In this document: in pieces, positions 8,296 through 16,258 of the stretch
How the letters are laid out: each line of letters starts with the position of its first letter
Position numbering within the stretch: the stretch's first letter is position 1
Assembly: GCA_009844425.1 (NCBI GenBank)
Contig: VYBN01000017.1
Location: 1 to 64,000 of the forward strand
Source of the DNA: Gammaproteobacteria bacterium
GTDB lineage: Bacteria; Pseudomonadota; Gammaproteobacteria; Steroidobacterales; Foliamicaceae
Reading direction: 5' to 3'
Length of the DNA stretch: 64,000 nucleotides
Notes under the pieces: generated by a model
The model's database searches: none
What the model was told of the DNA's origin: nothing
Seen by the model: the letters and a program-made list of their open reading frames with translations, nothing else
Translations under genes and position numbers: made by a program

Positions 8296-10314
8296 CTAAC
8301 GTAGCGCCTCAACCAAAACCGGGGTTTCCTGCCGGTCGAGAATAATCACTCTGGCCACAGGCTCGGCAGGAACCGGCACGCGGGCAGCCCAGGAGCGCTT
8401 CGCGCTATGCGTGATGGCAGCCAGGCGCAAGCGTTCCCGGTATATCTCGCGGCCTGAAGCGGCTTGCAGCGTAAGGAAGTGCTTTCCCTCAACGGGCGGC
8501 TTGCGCGAAGGCATAAGACTGTGGTCCACGTAATCGAGCGTCCACATTCCCCACTCGACGCCGCCTCCGAGCGCCAGACTTGGGCCCCGAGGTTCCTTCG
8601 CTTGTGCAAGATCCGGGCGCACGTTGCCAAGTGGTCTCCCGACTCGGTGTTCCAGCGCCTTCCTGTAGTGGTAATCGGAAATGAACCTTGGGGAGCAGTA
8701 GGCCATTACGTCGAAGTGAGTCTCTTCCGAGCCGCCTCCCACAAACGCCTCGGCGCTCGGCAGCCAGCCCCGCCGGGGGCCGATCCCGCCTTCTTCGTAA
8801 GGGTAGTCCGGATCGATGTTCTCAATGCTGTATTCGCCCCAGCAATCCCAGGGGGCGTGCATCAGCGACAGGTTGTGCCCGATCTCGTGCGCGGGCGTCT
8901 CATCGCTGCAGTCCTCAAGCGGCAGTTGCACCGAGACATTGCCGGGGCGAATCGCGCGGCCGCAAAATTCGTCGTCATAGGTTTCCAGGAAAATCCCATA
9001 GTAGTACTCGTCGCCGGGCGCGCCGCGATTCCATTCCCGCCCAAGGAAATCGAGCACGGCTTCCGTGTCCGCCGCCTGGTTCAGGAAAGAAAGGGTTTCG
9101 CCAACGCGCACCTCGTGACTGCCGATAGGCAGCAGATCAAGAACACTCTTCATGTAATCCTCGACCTGGATGGCAGGCGGGGAGCCGGCGTCGGTGCGAA
9201 TCGGCCAGAACACGATCTTGAACGGAGGCAGGCGCCGCCCGCCGCTGAATTCCACCCACTGCCGGTTATTGTCCTCCCGCGTCTCATCCAGGCGGCCGGA
9301 CTCGTCCACCAACAGCGTGATTCGGTGCGAAGGCAGATAATGCTCGCTGACGTCATAGACATGCTCCGTCGTCCATTCCAGGTCGTCCGTTTTCACCGTG
9401 TTTGTGCTTACTGGTTCCAAAGACTCCTGCAGGACTTCGCCGTCGCCATCCGTTGCGCGCGCCAGAATCTCGGGAACGGTAGCCGATTCGTGAGTCACGG
9501 CCGCGGCGAGGACGGTATGCCTGTCAGCGACTCCGTCAATGTGTTGTGTAGCGCCACCGCGCACGTCCCAATGCCAGGTCATCACGCCCTGGAAAAGTTG
9601 CAGCCGGTCCACGCGCGCGTCGCCTGCCTGACAACGCACATTCCAGGCCAGATCTGCCGGCGCGCCATCAACCTCCAGCGTAAGCATCGTCTCATAGCGA
9701 TCCTGATCGGGACACGGGGCCTGCAGGTCCATCCTGGTTAGCTCATTCATTTCGACAGTGCCGGAATCGGGGGTGGCGATGACATCGTTCCGGTCGCTGC
9801 GAATTGAGTACGGCACCGCGCCCTGTCCGTTCCAGATCGACGAGGCGCGCCAACTCAAATGGGACTCGGCCGACTTGCGCGGATTGCCCGTCGCCGCTGC
9901 TGGAGAGTCCTCGATCGTTACTTCGATGGCCGGACGCTCGCATTCGATAGAAACGCTTACGGTGCGGGGGCTGGCTGCCCCTCCAGCGATGGTAATCGTG
10001 CCCGTGCGGCTTTCCGGCTCCGTGCAGCGAAGCTCAACGGAGATTTCCATGTCGGTGGCTTCTGCGGTTCCGCTGGTTGGCGACGCGGAAATAAGGTCGG
10101 TGTCTGATTCAACGCTGAAGTTCAAGGCGCCGCCCGTGGCGCGGAGGCTGAATGTTTCCGCAACCGGGTTTCCGCCAGCGCTGGCCGTGAGGGACAGGCT
10201 GACCGGCGAAACCGCGAGGGATGGCGCAGGCGGGCTGCTTTCGCCGCCGCCACCGCCGCAACCGGACAATAGCAAGAAAGCGCTGGCCACCCCGCCAGCG
10301 AATTGTCGTCCCAT
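8296..10314 (-). CDS. Lipoprotein with metzincin-type zinc protease motif
   Basis: This protein has 672 aa from the ATG at 10314, which has AGGGGAAG at a good distance; the longer ORF start is not supported. The signal ends in LLLSGCGGGGG, a lipobox. The N-terminal half is beta-rich with two Ig/abnormal-spindle-like modules (SLTASAGGN, SGTAEATDMEISVELRC). A CARDB-like stretch (LLVDESGRLDETREDNN) follows. The key motif is HEIGHNLSLMH, an exact HExxHxxxxxH zinc site, with a possible Met-turn in VMAYCSP. Family and substrate are not recognised. The most likely function is a surface or periplasmic metallopeptidase, transcribed with the Sel1 gene. Confidence 0.75.
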   Translation of the reverse strand: MGRQFAGGVASAFLLLSGCGGGGGESSPPAPSLAVSPVSLSLTASAGGNPVAETFSLRATGGALNFSVESDTDLISASPTSGTAEATDMEISVELRCTEPESRTGTITIAGGAASPRTVSVSIECERPAIEVTIEDSPAAATGNPRKSAESHLSWRASSIWNGQGAVPYSIRSDRNDVIATPDSGTVEMNELTRMDLQAPCPDQDRYETMLTLEVDGAPADLAWNVRCQAGDARVDRLQLFQGVMTWHWDVRGGATQHIDGVADRHTVLAAAVTHESATVPEILARATDGDGEVLQESLEPVSTNTVKTDDLEWTTEHVYDVSEHYLPSHRITLLVDESGRLDETREDNNRQWVEFSGGRRLPPFKIVFWPIRTDAGSPPAIQVEDYMKSVLDLLPIGSHEVRVGETLSFLNQAADTEAVLDFLGREWNRGAPGDEYYYGIFLETYDDEFCGRAIRPGNVSVQLPLEDCSDETPAHEIGHNLSLMHAPWDCWGEYSIENIDPDYPYEEGGIGPRRGWLPSAEAFVGGGSEETHFDVMAYCSPRFISDYHYRKALEHRVGRPLGNVRPDLAQAKEPRGPSLALGGGVEWGMWTLDYVDHSLMPSRKPPVEGKHFLTLQAASGREIYRERLRLAAITHSAKRSWAARVPVPAEPVARVIILDRQETPVLVEALR

Positions 10315-10680
10315 GAGCTTCCCCTGTTCTTCGCGAGACGCCCGGCCAAGGCGCCGGGCCGTAAAGTCATCGTGCAAGGAGTTGCAAGAGAACCTGCTTA
10401 TTCGCCAGGCCGGGGGGAGCTACCCGCCAGCCAGATTACGGCTGTTGTATTCGGCAGGCAGCCCGACAAGGCCTCCTGCACAATGACTTCAAGGGAGAGT
10501 GTAGGAAACTGGCGGAACGGAGCGCCAGCTATTACCTTGCTATGCGCTTACAGGTAGGAGTTATTCCCGTGATGTTGTCTTATTTGGTAGAGCGTGTTAA
10601 TCCTATGCGACGCCGCTCTGCCGGGCCTATATGTAATAATGTGGGGCCATAAGGGCTATTTATGTTTGATAAAGGCGCCA
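10315..10680. other. Intergenic region, 366 bp, no convincing gene
   Basis: The region separates the divergent metalloprotease and GIY-YIG-like genes and must hold both promoters. Short frames on either strand lack a start with a ribosome-binding site and show no protein-like composition. An AT-richer patch around 10560-10680 is the probable promoter region for the plus-strand pair, but no clear -35/-10 set could be fixed. Confidence 0.4.
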
Positions 10681-11520
10681 ATGGACCTCTTGGATGATCT
10701 GATTAGGGACTCTTTTGGGGCCGCCGCGGCCCGCGAGTTGTGCCGCAGAAGCGGGCCTTTTGAATCTGGCCGGCTTTACAGGCGCATCGAAATCAGCGAG
10801 ACGATGCGACGGGAATTTGTTCGGCGGGGCGGGGCTTCCGGCACCTCGAATGCAGCCGTGGCCAACGTGTTGAAGAAGTGGCTCCTGACGCGCGCCAGCC
10901 CGTTTCGCAGAGAAGCGCGGGGGCGCTATCGTTTCCTTGGTCTTGAGAGAGGGAATGAGCGATACACGGGCGCAGGTGTTGGGGGGGGGGCTGTGCGCGA
11001 TGCTCCCATGGATTACGCGCCGACTCCCGAACGTGATATCGGCGCAGGCCCCTGTGAAGTGTACGCCTGGTGCATGCCCGGGTATGGGGCTACCCGGGAC
11101 GGCCGCTGGCCGATAAGAATCGGCAGGGCCGGAGCCGAAGGATTCAAGGGCCAGTTGCGCGATTTTCACGAAAACCTTCCTGAACGGCCCCGCTACCTGC
11201 TGAGGCTGGGTTGCGCCGACGATGCCGAAGCCCGCAGGCGGGAAATGCTGCTGCATGCGTGGTTCACGGACCGTCGGCAACAGCTTGAGGAGGCGTCGGG
11301 AGACGCATGGTTCCTGACCAATCCCGGCGAGATCGACGAAGCGATAGACCACCTCATGGGGGCGGAGCTGCATGTCGGCGGAATAACTCTTGAAGAAATG
11401 GACAAACTATTTTCGGACGCATTCAAGAACGTTCCGGACGAGGAATGGGCGAACCTGCCCGACGACCTGATCGACCGGCTTGACGAGTATCTGTACGGCG
11501 TCGACCGCTTCCGCCAATGA
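10681..11520 (+). CDS. Winged-helix/GIY-YIG-like protein with an antitoxin-type tail
   Basis: The protein has 279 aa from the ATG at 10681; a start at 10594 is possible but less likely. Residues 1-90 look like a winged helix, ending in a wing (FRREARGRYRFLG). Residues about 125-225 resemble the GIY-YIG/T5orf172 nuclease fold: VYAWCMPGY, PIRIGRA, a conserved R, LHAWFTDRR and GDAWFL. The acidic tail (EEWANLPDDLIDRLDEYLYG) resembles the C-terminal toxin-binding tails of antitoxins paired with PIN toxins. Its stop overlaps the PIN gene by 4 nt. A run of ten G lies between the first two domains. The domain calls are by eye, and catalytic activity is unproven. Confidence 0.6.
   Translation: MDLLDDLIRDSFGAAAARELCRRSGPFESGRLYRRIEISETMRREFVRRGGASGTSNAAVANVLKKWLLTRASPFRREARGRYRFLGLERGNERYTGAGVGGGAVRDAPMDYAPTPERDIGAGPCEVYAWCMPGYGATRDGRWPIRIGRAGAEGFKGQLRDFHENLPERPRYLLRLGCADDAEARRREMLLHAWFTDRRQQLEEASGDAWFLTNPGEIDEAIDHLMGAELHVGGITLEEMDKLFSDAFKNVPDEEWANLPDDLIDRLDEYLYGVDRFRQ
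10981..10990 (+). repeat. G10 homopolymer inside a coding region
   Basis: Ten consecutive G residues sit in the linker of the winged-helix/GIY-YIG-like gene, read as Gly codons. Tracts of this length slip during replication in other bacteria and switch genes on and off. Slippage by one base would truncate the nuclease-like domain and the tail. Confidence 0.85.
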
Positions 11521-11966
11521 AGAACGTTTTCGCTGACACGGCCTATTGGGTCGCCATGGCCCGGCCGCGCGATCAATGGCGCTCGGCGGCCCGGAATGCG
11601 CTGCGGCAGTTGGGACCAGTCAGTATCATCACTACCGACGAAGTCCTGACCGAGTTCCTTACCAGTCTCTCCAAGGCAGGGCCGGAGGCTCGTCTTCGCG
11701 CCGTTCGCAGCGTGCGTGCGCTGCAGAACGATCCCAGGGTGCGGCTCATGCCGCAGTCCAGGGAGTCGTTTTGCAAGGCGCTGGACCGCTACGCGGCGCG
11801 TGCCGACAAGAGCTACAGTCTTCAGGATTGCGTGTCGATGAACGTCATGGAGGATCAGTCGGTTACGGATATTCTCACCAGCGATCGCCATTTCGAACAG
11901 GAAGGATTCAATGTGCTCATGAAACGGGATTACGCCCGTTCTTCACGGACCAATCAGGCGGGCTGA
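11517..11966 (+). CDS. PIN-domain ribonuclease toxin (VapC-like)
   Basis: This is a 149-aa PIN-fold protein. The acidic active-site residues are in expected places: Asp6 in VFADTAYW, Glu43 in TTDEVLTEF, Asp101 in SLQDCVSMNVM, and the later D in DILTSDRHF. PIN toxins cleave RNA, often tRNA or rRNA, and are held inactive by a partner encoded just upstream. Here the partner position is taken by the 279-aa protein, overlapping by ATGA, instead of a small VapB. That is the basis for calling the pair toxin-antitoxin-like. Confidence 0.82.
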   Translation: MKNVFADTAYWVAMARPRDQWRSAARNALRQLGPVSIITTDEVLTEFLTSLSKAGPEARLRAVRSVRALQNDPRVRLMPQSRESFCKALDRYAARADKSYSLQDCVSMNVMEDQSVTDILTSDRHFEQEGFNVLMKRDYARSSRTNQAG

Positions 11967-12152
11967 CCGCGGACGCTACAGGAAGGTGGGCGCGACGATC
12001 TTCCACGTATTGGTTCGCAACCGTTCAGGGTGACTTCCCAACGCCGGGATTATCGCGGCCCCGGCAGCGCGTAGGCAGCGAGTAGGTGGTGGGTTTTTCG
12101 GGGAGGGAATACACTACACGCTACAAGTTTCCGGACCTTGGGAGATTCACAG

Positions 12153-13169
12153 ATGACGAACGCGAACCTGGCCGACACCGCGCAAGCCATGGTGGCGCCC
12201 GGCAAGGGCATCCTGGCGGCCGACGAAAGCACTCCAACGATCGGAAAGCGCTTTGCCGGCATCGGGGTGGAATCGACCGAGCCGCTGCGCCGCGACTACC
12301 GCGCGATGCTGTTTGCCGCACCGGAAGCCGACCGCTACATCAGCGGCGTGATCCTCTTCGACGAGACCCTCAGGCAGACCATGCCGGACGGCGAACCGAT
12401 TCCGCAGTATCTGGCGGGCCGGGGAATGATTCCGGGAATCAAGGTGGACAAGGGGGCCAAGCCGCTGGCCGGCTGCCCGGGCGAGAAGGTGACGGAAGGG
12501 CTGGACGGGTTGCGCGAGCGGCTGGCGGAATATCGCGGTCTCGGCGCCCGGTTCGCCAAGTGGCGGGCGGTGATCGCGATCGGCGAGGGCGCGCCCAGCG
12601 ACTGCTGCGTGCACGCCAACGCCCATGCACTGGCGCGCTATGCGGCGCTATGCCAGGAGGCCGGCCTGGCGCCCATCGTGGAGCCGGAAGTGCTGATGGA
12701 CGGGCCGCACCCCATTTCCCGCTGCGAGCAGGTGACCGGCGCGGTGCTCGACCAGACCTTCGACGAGCTGGAGCGGCACCGGGTGGACGTGGAGGGCATC
12801 GTGTTGAAGCCCAACATGGTGGTATCCGGCAATGAGTGCCCGGCGCAGGCCGGCGTGGAAGAAGTCGCGGAGGTCACCCTGCGGACCCTGAAGGCGCATG
12901 TGCCGGCGGAGGTGCCGGGCATCGCTTTCCTGTCCGGCGGACAGTCGGCGGAAGAGGCGACCGCGCACCTGAGCGCAATGAATGCGCGGGGACCGCACCC
13001 CTGGCAGGTGTCTTTCTCCTATGGGCGCGCGCTGCAGGCGCCGGCGCTGGCCGCCTGGCAGGGCAGGGCGGATCAGCTGGGCGACGCGCAGCGGGCGTTC
13101 GGCGAGCGGGCGCGGCTCAACGGCCTGGCCCGCACCGGCGACTACCGCCCCGAATTGGAAGCCGCGTAA
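12153..13169 (+). CDS. fda: Class I fructose-bisphosphate aldolase
   Basis: This is a 338-aa Schiff-base aldolase that splits fructose 1,6-bisphosphate in glycolysis and gluconeogenesis. It starts at the ATG at 12153 with GGGAG upstream; the track's start is a TTG further 5'. Landmarks are GKGILAADEST, the PGIKVDKG block with the substrate-binding lysine, GIVLKPNMV with the Schiff-base lysine, and FLSGGQSAEEAT. It stands alone, with a family A hairpin element immediately after the stop codon that may terminate transcription. Confidence 0.93.
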   Translation: MTNANLADTAQAMVAPGKGILAADESTPTIGKRFAGIGVESTEPLRRDYRAMLFAAPEADRYISGVILFDETLRQTMPDGEPIPQYLAGRGMIPGIKVDKGAKPLAGCPGEKVTEGLDGLRERLAEYRGLGARFAKWRAVIAIGEGAPSDCCVHANAHALARYAALCQEAGLAPIVEPEVLMDGPHPISRCEQVTGAVLDQTFDELERHRVDVEGIVLKPNMVVSGNECPAQAGVEEVAEVTLRTLKAHVPAEVPGIAFLSGGQSAEEATAHLSAMNARGPHPWQVSFSYGRALQAPALAAWQGRADQLGDAQRAFGERARLNGLARTGDYRPELEAA

Positions 13170-13188
13170 GCAGCGGCGCTCCGATGCC

Positions 13189-13296
13189 GCCTTCTATTCG
13201 CATCCCTCTTCCGGGAGACGCATGAATACATCCCTGTAGCTTGGTTCCGCCATCCCTGGCTCACACACTCCCGGAAGAGGGATGCGAATAGAAGGC
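13189..13296. repeat. Family A hairpin element, copy 1
   Basis: Two perfect 29-nt inverted arms (13189-13217 and 13268-13296) flank a 50-nt core beginning ACGCATGAAT and containing GGTTCCGCCATCC. The inner part of the arms (CTTCCGGGAG/CTCCCGGAAG) is shared with the other copies. The outer part (around CTATTCGCAT) is unique to this copy. It lies between the convergent ends of the aldolase and permease genes, so it could act as a bidirectional terminator. Confidence 0.9.
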
Positions 13297-13322
13297 TTAC
13301 GGGGTGCCCTTGTTCCCGGAGA

Positions 13323-14645
13323 TCAGGCTTTCGCGATGCCGCGCAGCGGGGGGATCAGGTAGTACAGGACCAGGTACGCCACCATCGAGCCTGCCAGGCC
13401 CGCGAGCGCCGGCACCAGCCATTCGGGCGCGTAGTAGTAGCTCAGCAACCCCAGCGGGTAGGCGAACAGCGCAGCCCAGTTGATGACGGGCAGGCGCGCG
13501 TCCTCGCCGGCGTCCATTTTCCCGCGGGCCACGAAGTAGTAGTGCGCGATGACCGGTCCGATCAGGGGCGGAACCCAGATTGCCAGCGCGCCGATCCAGA
13601 AGAGGAACTGCTGGTAGATCCCGAGCCCCAGAATGGTCCCCAGCAGCCCGCAGATCACCGTCATGACCCGGCGCGGCCGGCGCATGATGCTCGAAGTCTG
13701 GATGACCGGGAGGTAGAGGTTCGCGTCGCCGGTGGTCCATAGCGCGACGCTCATTCCGATAACGCCCAGCCAGGCGATAAATCCGGCCTGTTCGCGCAGG
13801 TACGAAGTGAAATCGCCATCGCCGCCATACACGACGCCGCCCAGCGCGCCTACGATCTGCAGGAACCACTGCGCGATGATCAGAACGATGAACGGTATGG
13901 CGATGGCCACCCAGGCGCGCTTGGCGAAACGGGTGTATTCGGCCATCACCACGGCCCCGACGATCCATGAGCCGATAACGACATTGACCCCGTTCAGCAC
14001 GCTCAATGGCGATTCCGAATTCGCGGCCTTGTCGACCGATAGCGCCAGGAAGGCGTCCCAGCCGCCGGCCTGGCCGATGTTGAGGTCGATCGAATACAGT
14101 CCCACCGCCACCAGCACCACAACCGAAGGCACGCTGACCCATTCCAGCGCCCTGACGCCGAAATAGGTGGTGGCCGTGAACAGCAGGCCCGCCAGCAGGG
14201 CGACCACGTAGAACGCCGTGCTGTCGAAGTCCTGCGCCCAGGCGAACCCGAAGGCGCCCACCACGATGCCCTGCCAGCCGATGGTCAACAGTGCGATGAA
14301 CAGCACCGGAATATAGGCGCCGAAGCGTCCGTACACGAGCCGGTACAAGAGGCCGCTGTTGCAGGCGGTCTTGTAGCCCATGTAACCGACCACCGCTCCA
14401 ATCGCGAAGTTTGCGAGGTTGCCGTAGAAGGAGGCCTGCACTGCATCGGGCCAGAAACTCATGCCCTTGCCCAGCGCCCCCCCCGTCAGGAGCCCGGTCA
14501 CCAGAAAACCCCAGCCGAAGGCCAGCGTCAACAGCGGCAGCGTATTGCGGCGCTGGGCGTCGCTGAGCGGCGTCAGCGGATTGTCGGCGCTTTGCCGCTC
14601 CTCCTCCGGCTGCAAGGTCCACCATTCCCGTAGTCGATTCGCCAT
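13323..14645 (-). CDS. NCS1-family permease (cytosine/purine/allantoin type)
   Basis: This is a 440-aa integral inner-membrane protein with about 12 hydrophobic segments. The start is the ATG at 14645 behind GGAGGGGG. The N-terminal block (NPLTPLSDAQRRNTLPLLTLAFGWGFLVTG) and the TM3-like FYGNLANFAIGAVVGYMGYKTACNSGLLYRL match CodB-type NCS1 carriers, which import nucleobases or related compounds with Na+ or H+. It is 16 nt downstream of bepA on the same strand and may be co-transcribed. The substrate cannot be read from the sequence. Confidence 0.85.
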   Translation of the reverse strand: MANRLREWWTLQPEEERQSADNPLTPLSDAQRRNTLPLLTLAFGWGFLVTGLLTGGALGKGMSFWPDAVQASFYGNLANFAIGAVVGYMGYKTACNSGLLYRLVYGRFGAYIPVLFIALLTIGWQGIVVGAFGFAWAQDFDSTAFYVVALLAGLLFTATTYFGVRALEWVSVPSVVVLVAVGLYSIDLNIGQAGGWDAFLALSVDKAANSESPLSVLNGVNVVIGSWIVGAVVMAEYTRFAKRAWVAIAIPFIVLIIAQWFLQIVGALGGVVYGGDGDFTSYLREQAGFIAWLGVIGMSVALWTTGDANLYLPVIQTSSIMRRPRRVMTVICGLLGTILGLGIYQQFLFWIGALAIWVPPLIGPVIAHYYFVARGKMDAGEDARLPVINWAALFAYPLGLLSYYYAPEWLVPALAGLAGSMVAYLVLYYLIPPLRGIAKA

Positions 14646-14661
14646 AGTAGGTATCCCCCTC

Positions 14662-16218
14662 CTATCCCCTCTGCTCCGACGATTCCTCATCGGATTCCTC
14701 GTCTTTCCGTTCGCGCCTGCCGCCGTCTTCGGCCATCAGCTCCACCTGCTCCAGGCGCGCCTCGATGCGGCTGCGCCGAACATCGTCGGCATGTTCCGCG
14801 GCCTTGAGCGCGAGCTGAAGCTGGGTGTGGGCGCCATTCAGGTTGCGGCGCATGATCTCGTACTCGGCCATGTAGTAGTGGGCATCGGCCGTCTGGCCGG
14901 ACTCTCCGCTTGCCTGGGCCAGCAGGCGCATGGTCTCGAGATCGAGCTTGTCGTCCAGCAGATAGCCCATCAGCAGTTCGCGGGCGAGCGGCGCCTGTCC
15001 TTCGGCCAGCAGGGCTTCCGCATAGCGATGCCCCAGGCTCGGGTTGCCGGGGAACAGCGCCAGCGCCTCTTCGAAAATCCGCCGCGCCGCGCGGCCGTCC
15101 CCCGCAACCGCATGGGCCCGTGCAACCGCGATCCGCAACGGGATGGAGTCCGGATGGTCCGCCAGCAGGTTGTTCAGAACAGCCTGCGCCTCATCGGCGC
15201 GTCCCATGCCCAGCAGGGCCAGGCCCTGTCCGTAGAACCGGCCGACATCCGCCTCGGTCTCGGTGAGCGGCTGCGAGCGGAACTGCCGCATGGCCTCTTC
15301 CGGGCTGTCGCTGCCCAGCAGCCGCGCCTGTGCCCTGGCCAGGTAATAGCTGAGGCTGTTGTCAACGTTGCGCAGCATGTCCGGCGCAATCCGCGAGCGC
15401 GCCTCGGCGATGCGATTGACGCTGACGGGGTGCGTGCGAAGGATTTCCGGTATGGCCCTTGCGGAAAGCGATTCCGCGCGCGACATCGTCTCGAAGAAAG
15501 AGGGCAGGCCGCGGGGATCGAAACCGGCGGCGTAGAGTGTGCCGATGCCGATCCGGTCGGCCTCGTGCTCGTGCGCCCGGGTGAAATTGATCTGCTGCTG
15601 CTGCGCCATGCCCGTGCCGGCCATCAGGGCGCCCTGCATGAAGTCGCCTCCGCCGCCCATCAATCCGCCCACCAGCAGGGCGGCGAGCATCGTGGCCATG
15701 GTCATGATCGAGGTCCCGCGCATGGCCTGAATCTGCCGCGAGATGTGATTCTGGGTCACATGGGCGATTTCATGCGCGAGAACTCCGGCCAGTTCGCTCT
15801 CGTTGGCGGTCGCGTCGATCAGGCCCGTGTGCACGCCGATGTAGCCTCCCGGCAGCGCGAACGCGTTGATGGACTGGGCCTTGACGACGAAAAAGTGGAA
15901 CTGATGGTCGCCGTTCTGCGCCCGGTAGGCAAGCCGCCTGCCCAGGTTGGCGACGTATTCGTTGATCTCCGGGTCGGTCACGAGCCGGCCGGCGCTGCGG
16001 AACTGCTCGATGACGCTCAGCGCGATTTCCCGCTCCTGCTCGCGCGTCAGCACCGTGTCGGCCGCGCTGCCCATGTCGGGCAATTCCGCGCCACCTCCCA
16101 CCTGGGCGCCCGCCGGAAGGGCCTGCAGAGTGAGGGCCAGCATGAGCGCCGCGCTGGTGGCGCGCCTGGGAGCGAGGACGTCTCGTCCTCGTGGAGGGCG
16201 GGACGCTGCGAGGGTCAT
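14662..16218 (-). CDS. bepA: BepA/YfgC-type periplasmic M48 metalloprotease with TPR domain
   Basis: This is a 518-aa M48 zinc protease. HEIAHVTQNH is the zinc site and HEHEADRIG supplies the third ligand. The C-terminal half is TPR repeats ending in a charged tail. BepA degrades misfolded beta-barrel proteins and assists LptD assembly at the Bam complex. The signal peptide core is ATSAALMLALTLQALPAGAQ. The only upstream in-frame start, ATG 16218, lies inside a family B repeat that also supplies the GGAG/GAGG before it. Thus the first about 20 codons (MTLAASRPPRGRDVLAP) are repeat-derived. An internal ATG at the signal core would give too short a leader. Confidence 0.9.
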   Translation of the reverse strand: MTLAASRPPRGRDVLAPRRATSAALMLALTLQALPAGAQVGGGAELPDMGSAADTVLTREQEREIALSVIEQFRSAGRLVTDPEINEYVANLGRRLAYRAQNGDHQFHFFVVKAQSINAFALPGGYIGVHTGLIDATANESELAGVLAHEIAHVTQNHISRQIQAMRGTSIMTMATMLAALLVGGLMGGGGDFMQGALMAGTGMAQQQQINFTRAHEHEADRIGIGTLYAAGFDPRGLPSFFETMSRAESLSARAIPEILRTHPVSVNRIAEARSRIAPDMLRNVDNSLSYYLARAQARLLGSDSPEEAMRQFRSQPLTETEADVGRFYGQGLALLGMGRADEAQAVLNNLLADHPDSIPLRIAVARAHAVAGDGRAARRIFEEALALFPGNPSLGHRYAEALLAEGQAPLARELLMGYLLDDKLDLETMRLLAQASGESGQTADAHYYMAEYEIMRRNLNGAHTQLQLALKAAEHADDVRRSRIEARLEQVELMAEDGGRRERKDEESDEESSEQRG

Positions 16219-16230
16219 GCCCTCGCTCCA
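16165..16230. repeat. Family B repeat, copy 2 (over the bepA start)
   Basis: It begins CCTGGGAGCGAGGACG and carries the palindromes CGAGGACG/CGTCCTCG and GCGAGGG/CCCTCGC. It covers the ribosome-binding site, start codon and first codons of bepA. It has the same modules as the copy in sufU, with a diverged right half. Confidence 0.75.
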
Positions 16231-16258
16231 CTTTTCCCATGCGCTCGCGGAGGGGAGT

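Noticed and set aside
12138-12152. TTG start five codons upstream of the aldolase ATG
   Set aside because: It overlaps the ribosome-binding site used by the ATG at 12153, and the family start fits the ATG.
13297-14625. 442-aa minus-strand ORF overlapping the permease
   Set aside because: It is an alternative frame, rich in Arg/Gly, of the clearly membrane-spanning NCS1 permease. Its apparent start and end borrow from the hairpin element.
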